From positions 1 to 6,347 of the forward strand of contig CAMWTX010000092.1 of NCBI GenBank assembly GCA_947177315.1: a DNA stretch of 6,347 bases. Direction: 5' to 3'. Every line of letters begins with the position of its first letter. The first letter of the stretch is position 1. Positions 6,186 through 6,347 of this stretch are shown one piece after another. Source of the DNA: an uncultured Bacteroidales bacterium (GTDB taxonomy: Bacteria; Bacteroidota; Bacteroidia; Bacteroidales; P3). Position numbers and translations under genes: made by a program. Under the pieces are notes generated by a model. The model did not search any database. It saw only the letters and a program-made list of their open reading frames with translations, and was not told where the DNA came from.

Positions 6186-6347
6186 CTACCGAACCACCAA
6201 TTTTCCCATAGCCGTCCATGAACCCTTTCCGTCGCGCACGCGCACCACGTAACTTCCCGGCTGAACAGACAGCCGCAGCGTGTGGATCCTGTGGAACGCC
6301 TTCTCATACACCGGCTTGCCCGTGCCGTCGAACACCTCGATCGTGCC
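6186..6347 (-). CDS. C-terminal end of a secreted protein with a T9SS type A sorting domain, N-terminus outside window
   Basis: An open frame enters from the right edge and ends at TAG (6186-6188), giving 53 residues and no start codon in view. The sequence begins GTIEVFDGTGKPVYEK, continues LRLSVQPGSYVVRVRDG (residues 24-40 of the fragment) and ends GKLVVR. This is the pattern of the Por secretion C-terminal sorting domain: a beta strand with D-x-x-G-K, a 'L-x-x-G-x-Y-x-V-x-V' strand pair and a terminal K-L-V-V strand. In known systems this domain directs export through the T9SS and is removed at the cell surface. The functional part of the protein is not in the window, so its activity is unknown. 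The last lysine strand reads AMGKLVVR rather than the more common T-x-K-hydrophobic form, a minor deviation. Confidence 0.8.
   Translation of the reverse strand, partial: GTIEVFDGTGKPVYEKAFHRIHTLRLSVQPGSYVVRVRDGKGSWTAMGKLVVR

Overview
The window looks like Bacteroidota chromosome, most likely a Bacteroidales-type organism with moderate to slightly high GC. Three things point there: promoter-like TAnnTTTG -7 elements in both larger intergenic gaps, no Shine-Dalgarno sequences (starts are preceded by A-rich or featureless DNA), and families typical of the phylum. These are a type IX secretion (T9SS) C-terminal sorting domain, a PorE-like TPR/propeller/OmpA protein, small outer-membrane barrels and a pyrophosphate-type phosphofructokinase. 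All six supported genes lie on the minus strand, so the transcriptional order runs from right to left.

Right end (6186-6347): the last 53 codons of a secreted protein, with the features of a T9SS type A sorting domain. A 99-bp gap follows, carrying a promoter-like element. Next (5424-6086 and 4776-5417) come two outer-membrane beta-barrel genes separated by 6 bp. They align with each other and are probably ancient tandem paralogues. A 111-bp gap follows, with a second and better promoter-like element that begins inside the end of the second barrel gene and a possible structured leader.

Centre and left (3432-4664, 2269-3399, <1-2248): a PPi-type 6-phosphofructokinase, then a nine-repeat periplasmic TPR protein 32 bp downstream, then 20 bp later a large protein cut by the left window edge. 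The large protein reads without interruption for 749 codons: signal peptide, TPR region, five-bladed PD40-type propeller, carboxypeptidase regulatory-like domain and OmpA_C peptidoglycan-binding domain. This is the domain order of the T9SS component PorE, but the PorE lipobox is missing.

Taken together, this is an envelope-biogenesis neighbourhood (secreted cargo, barrels, TPR scaffold, peptidoglycan anchor) with a glycolytic enzyme apparently sharing a transcript with the TPR and PorE-like genes. I see no RNA genes, mobile elements or CRISPR array, and no stretch over 300 bp without a gene. I did not find a clearly new system. The most interesting points are the PorE-like architecture, the barrel pair and the phosphofructokinase-envelope linkage.
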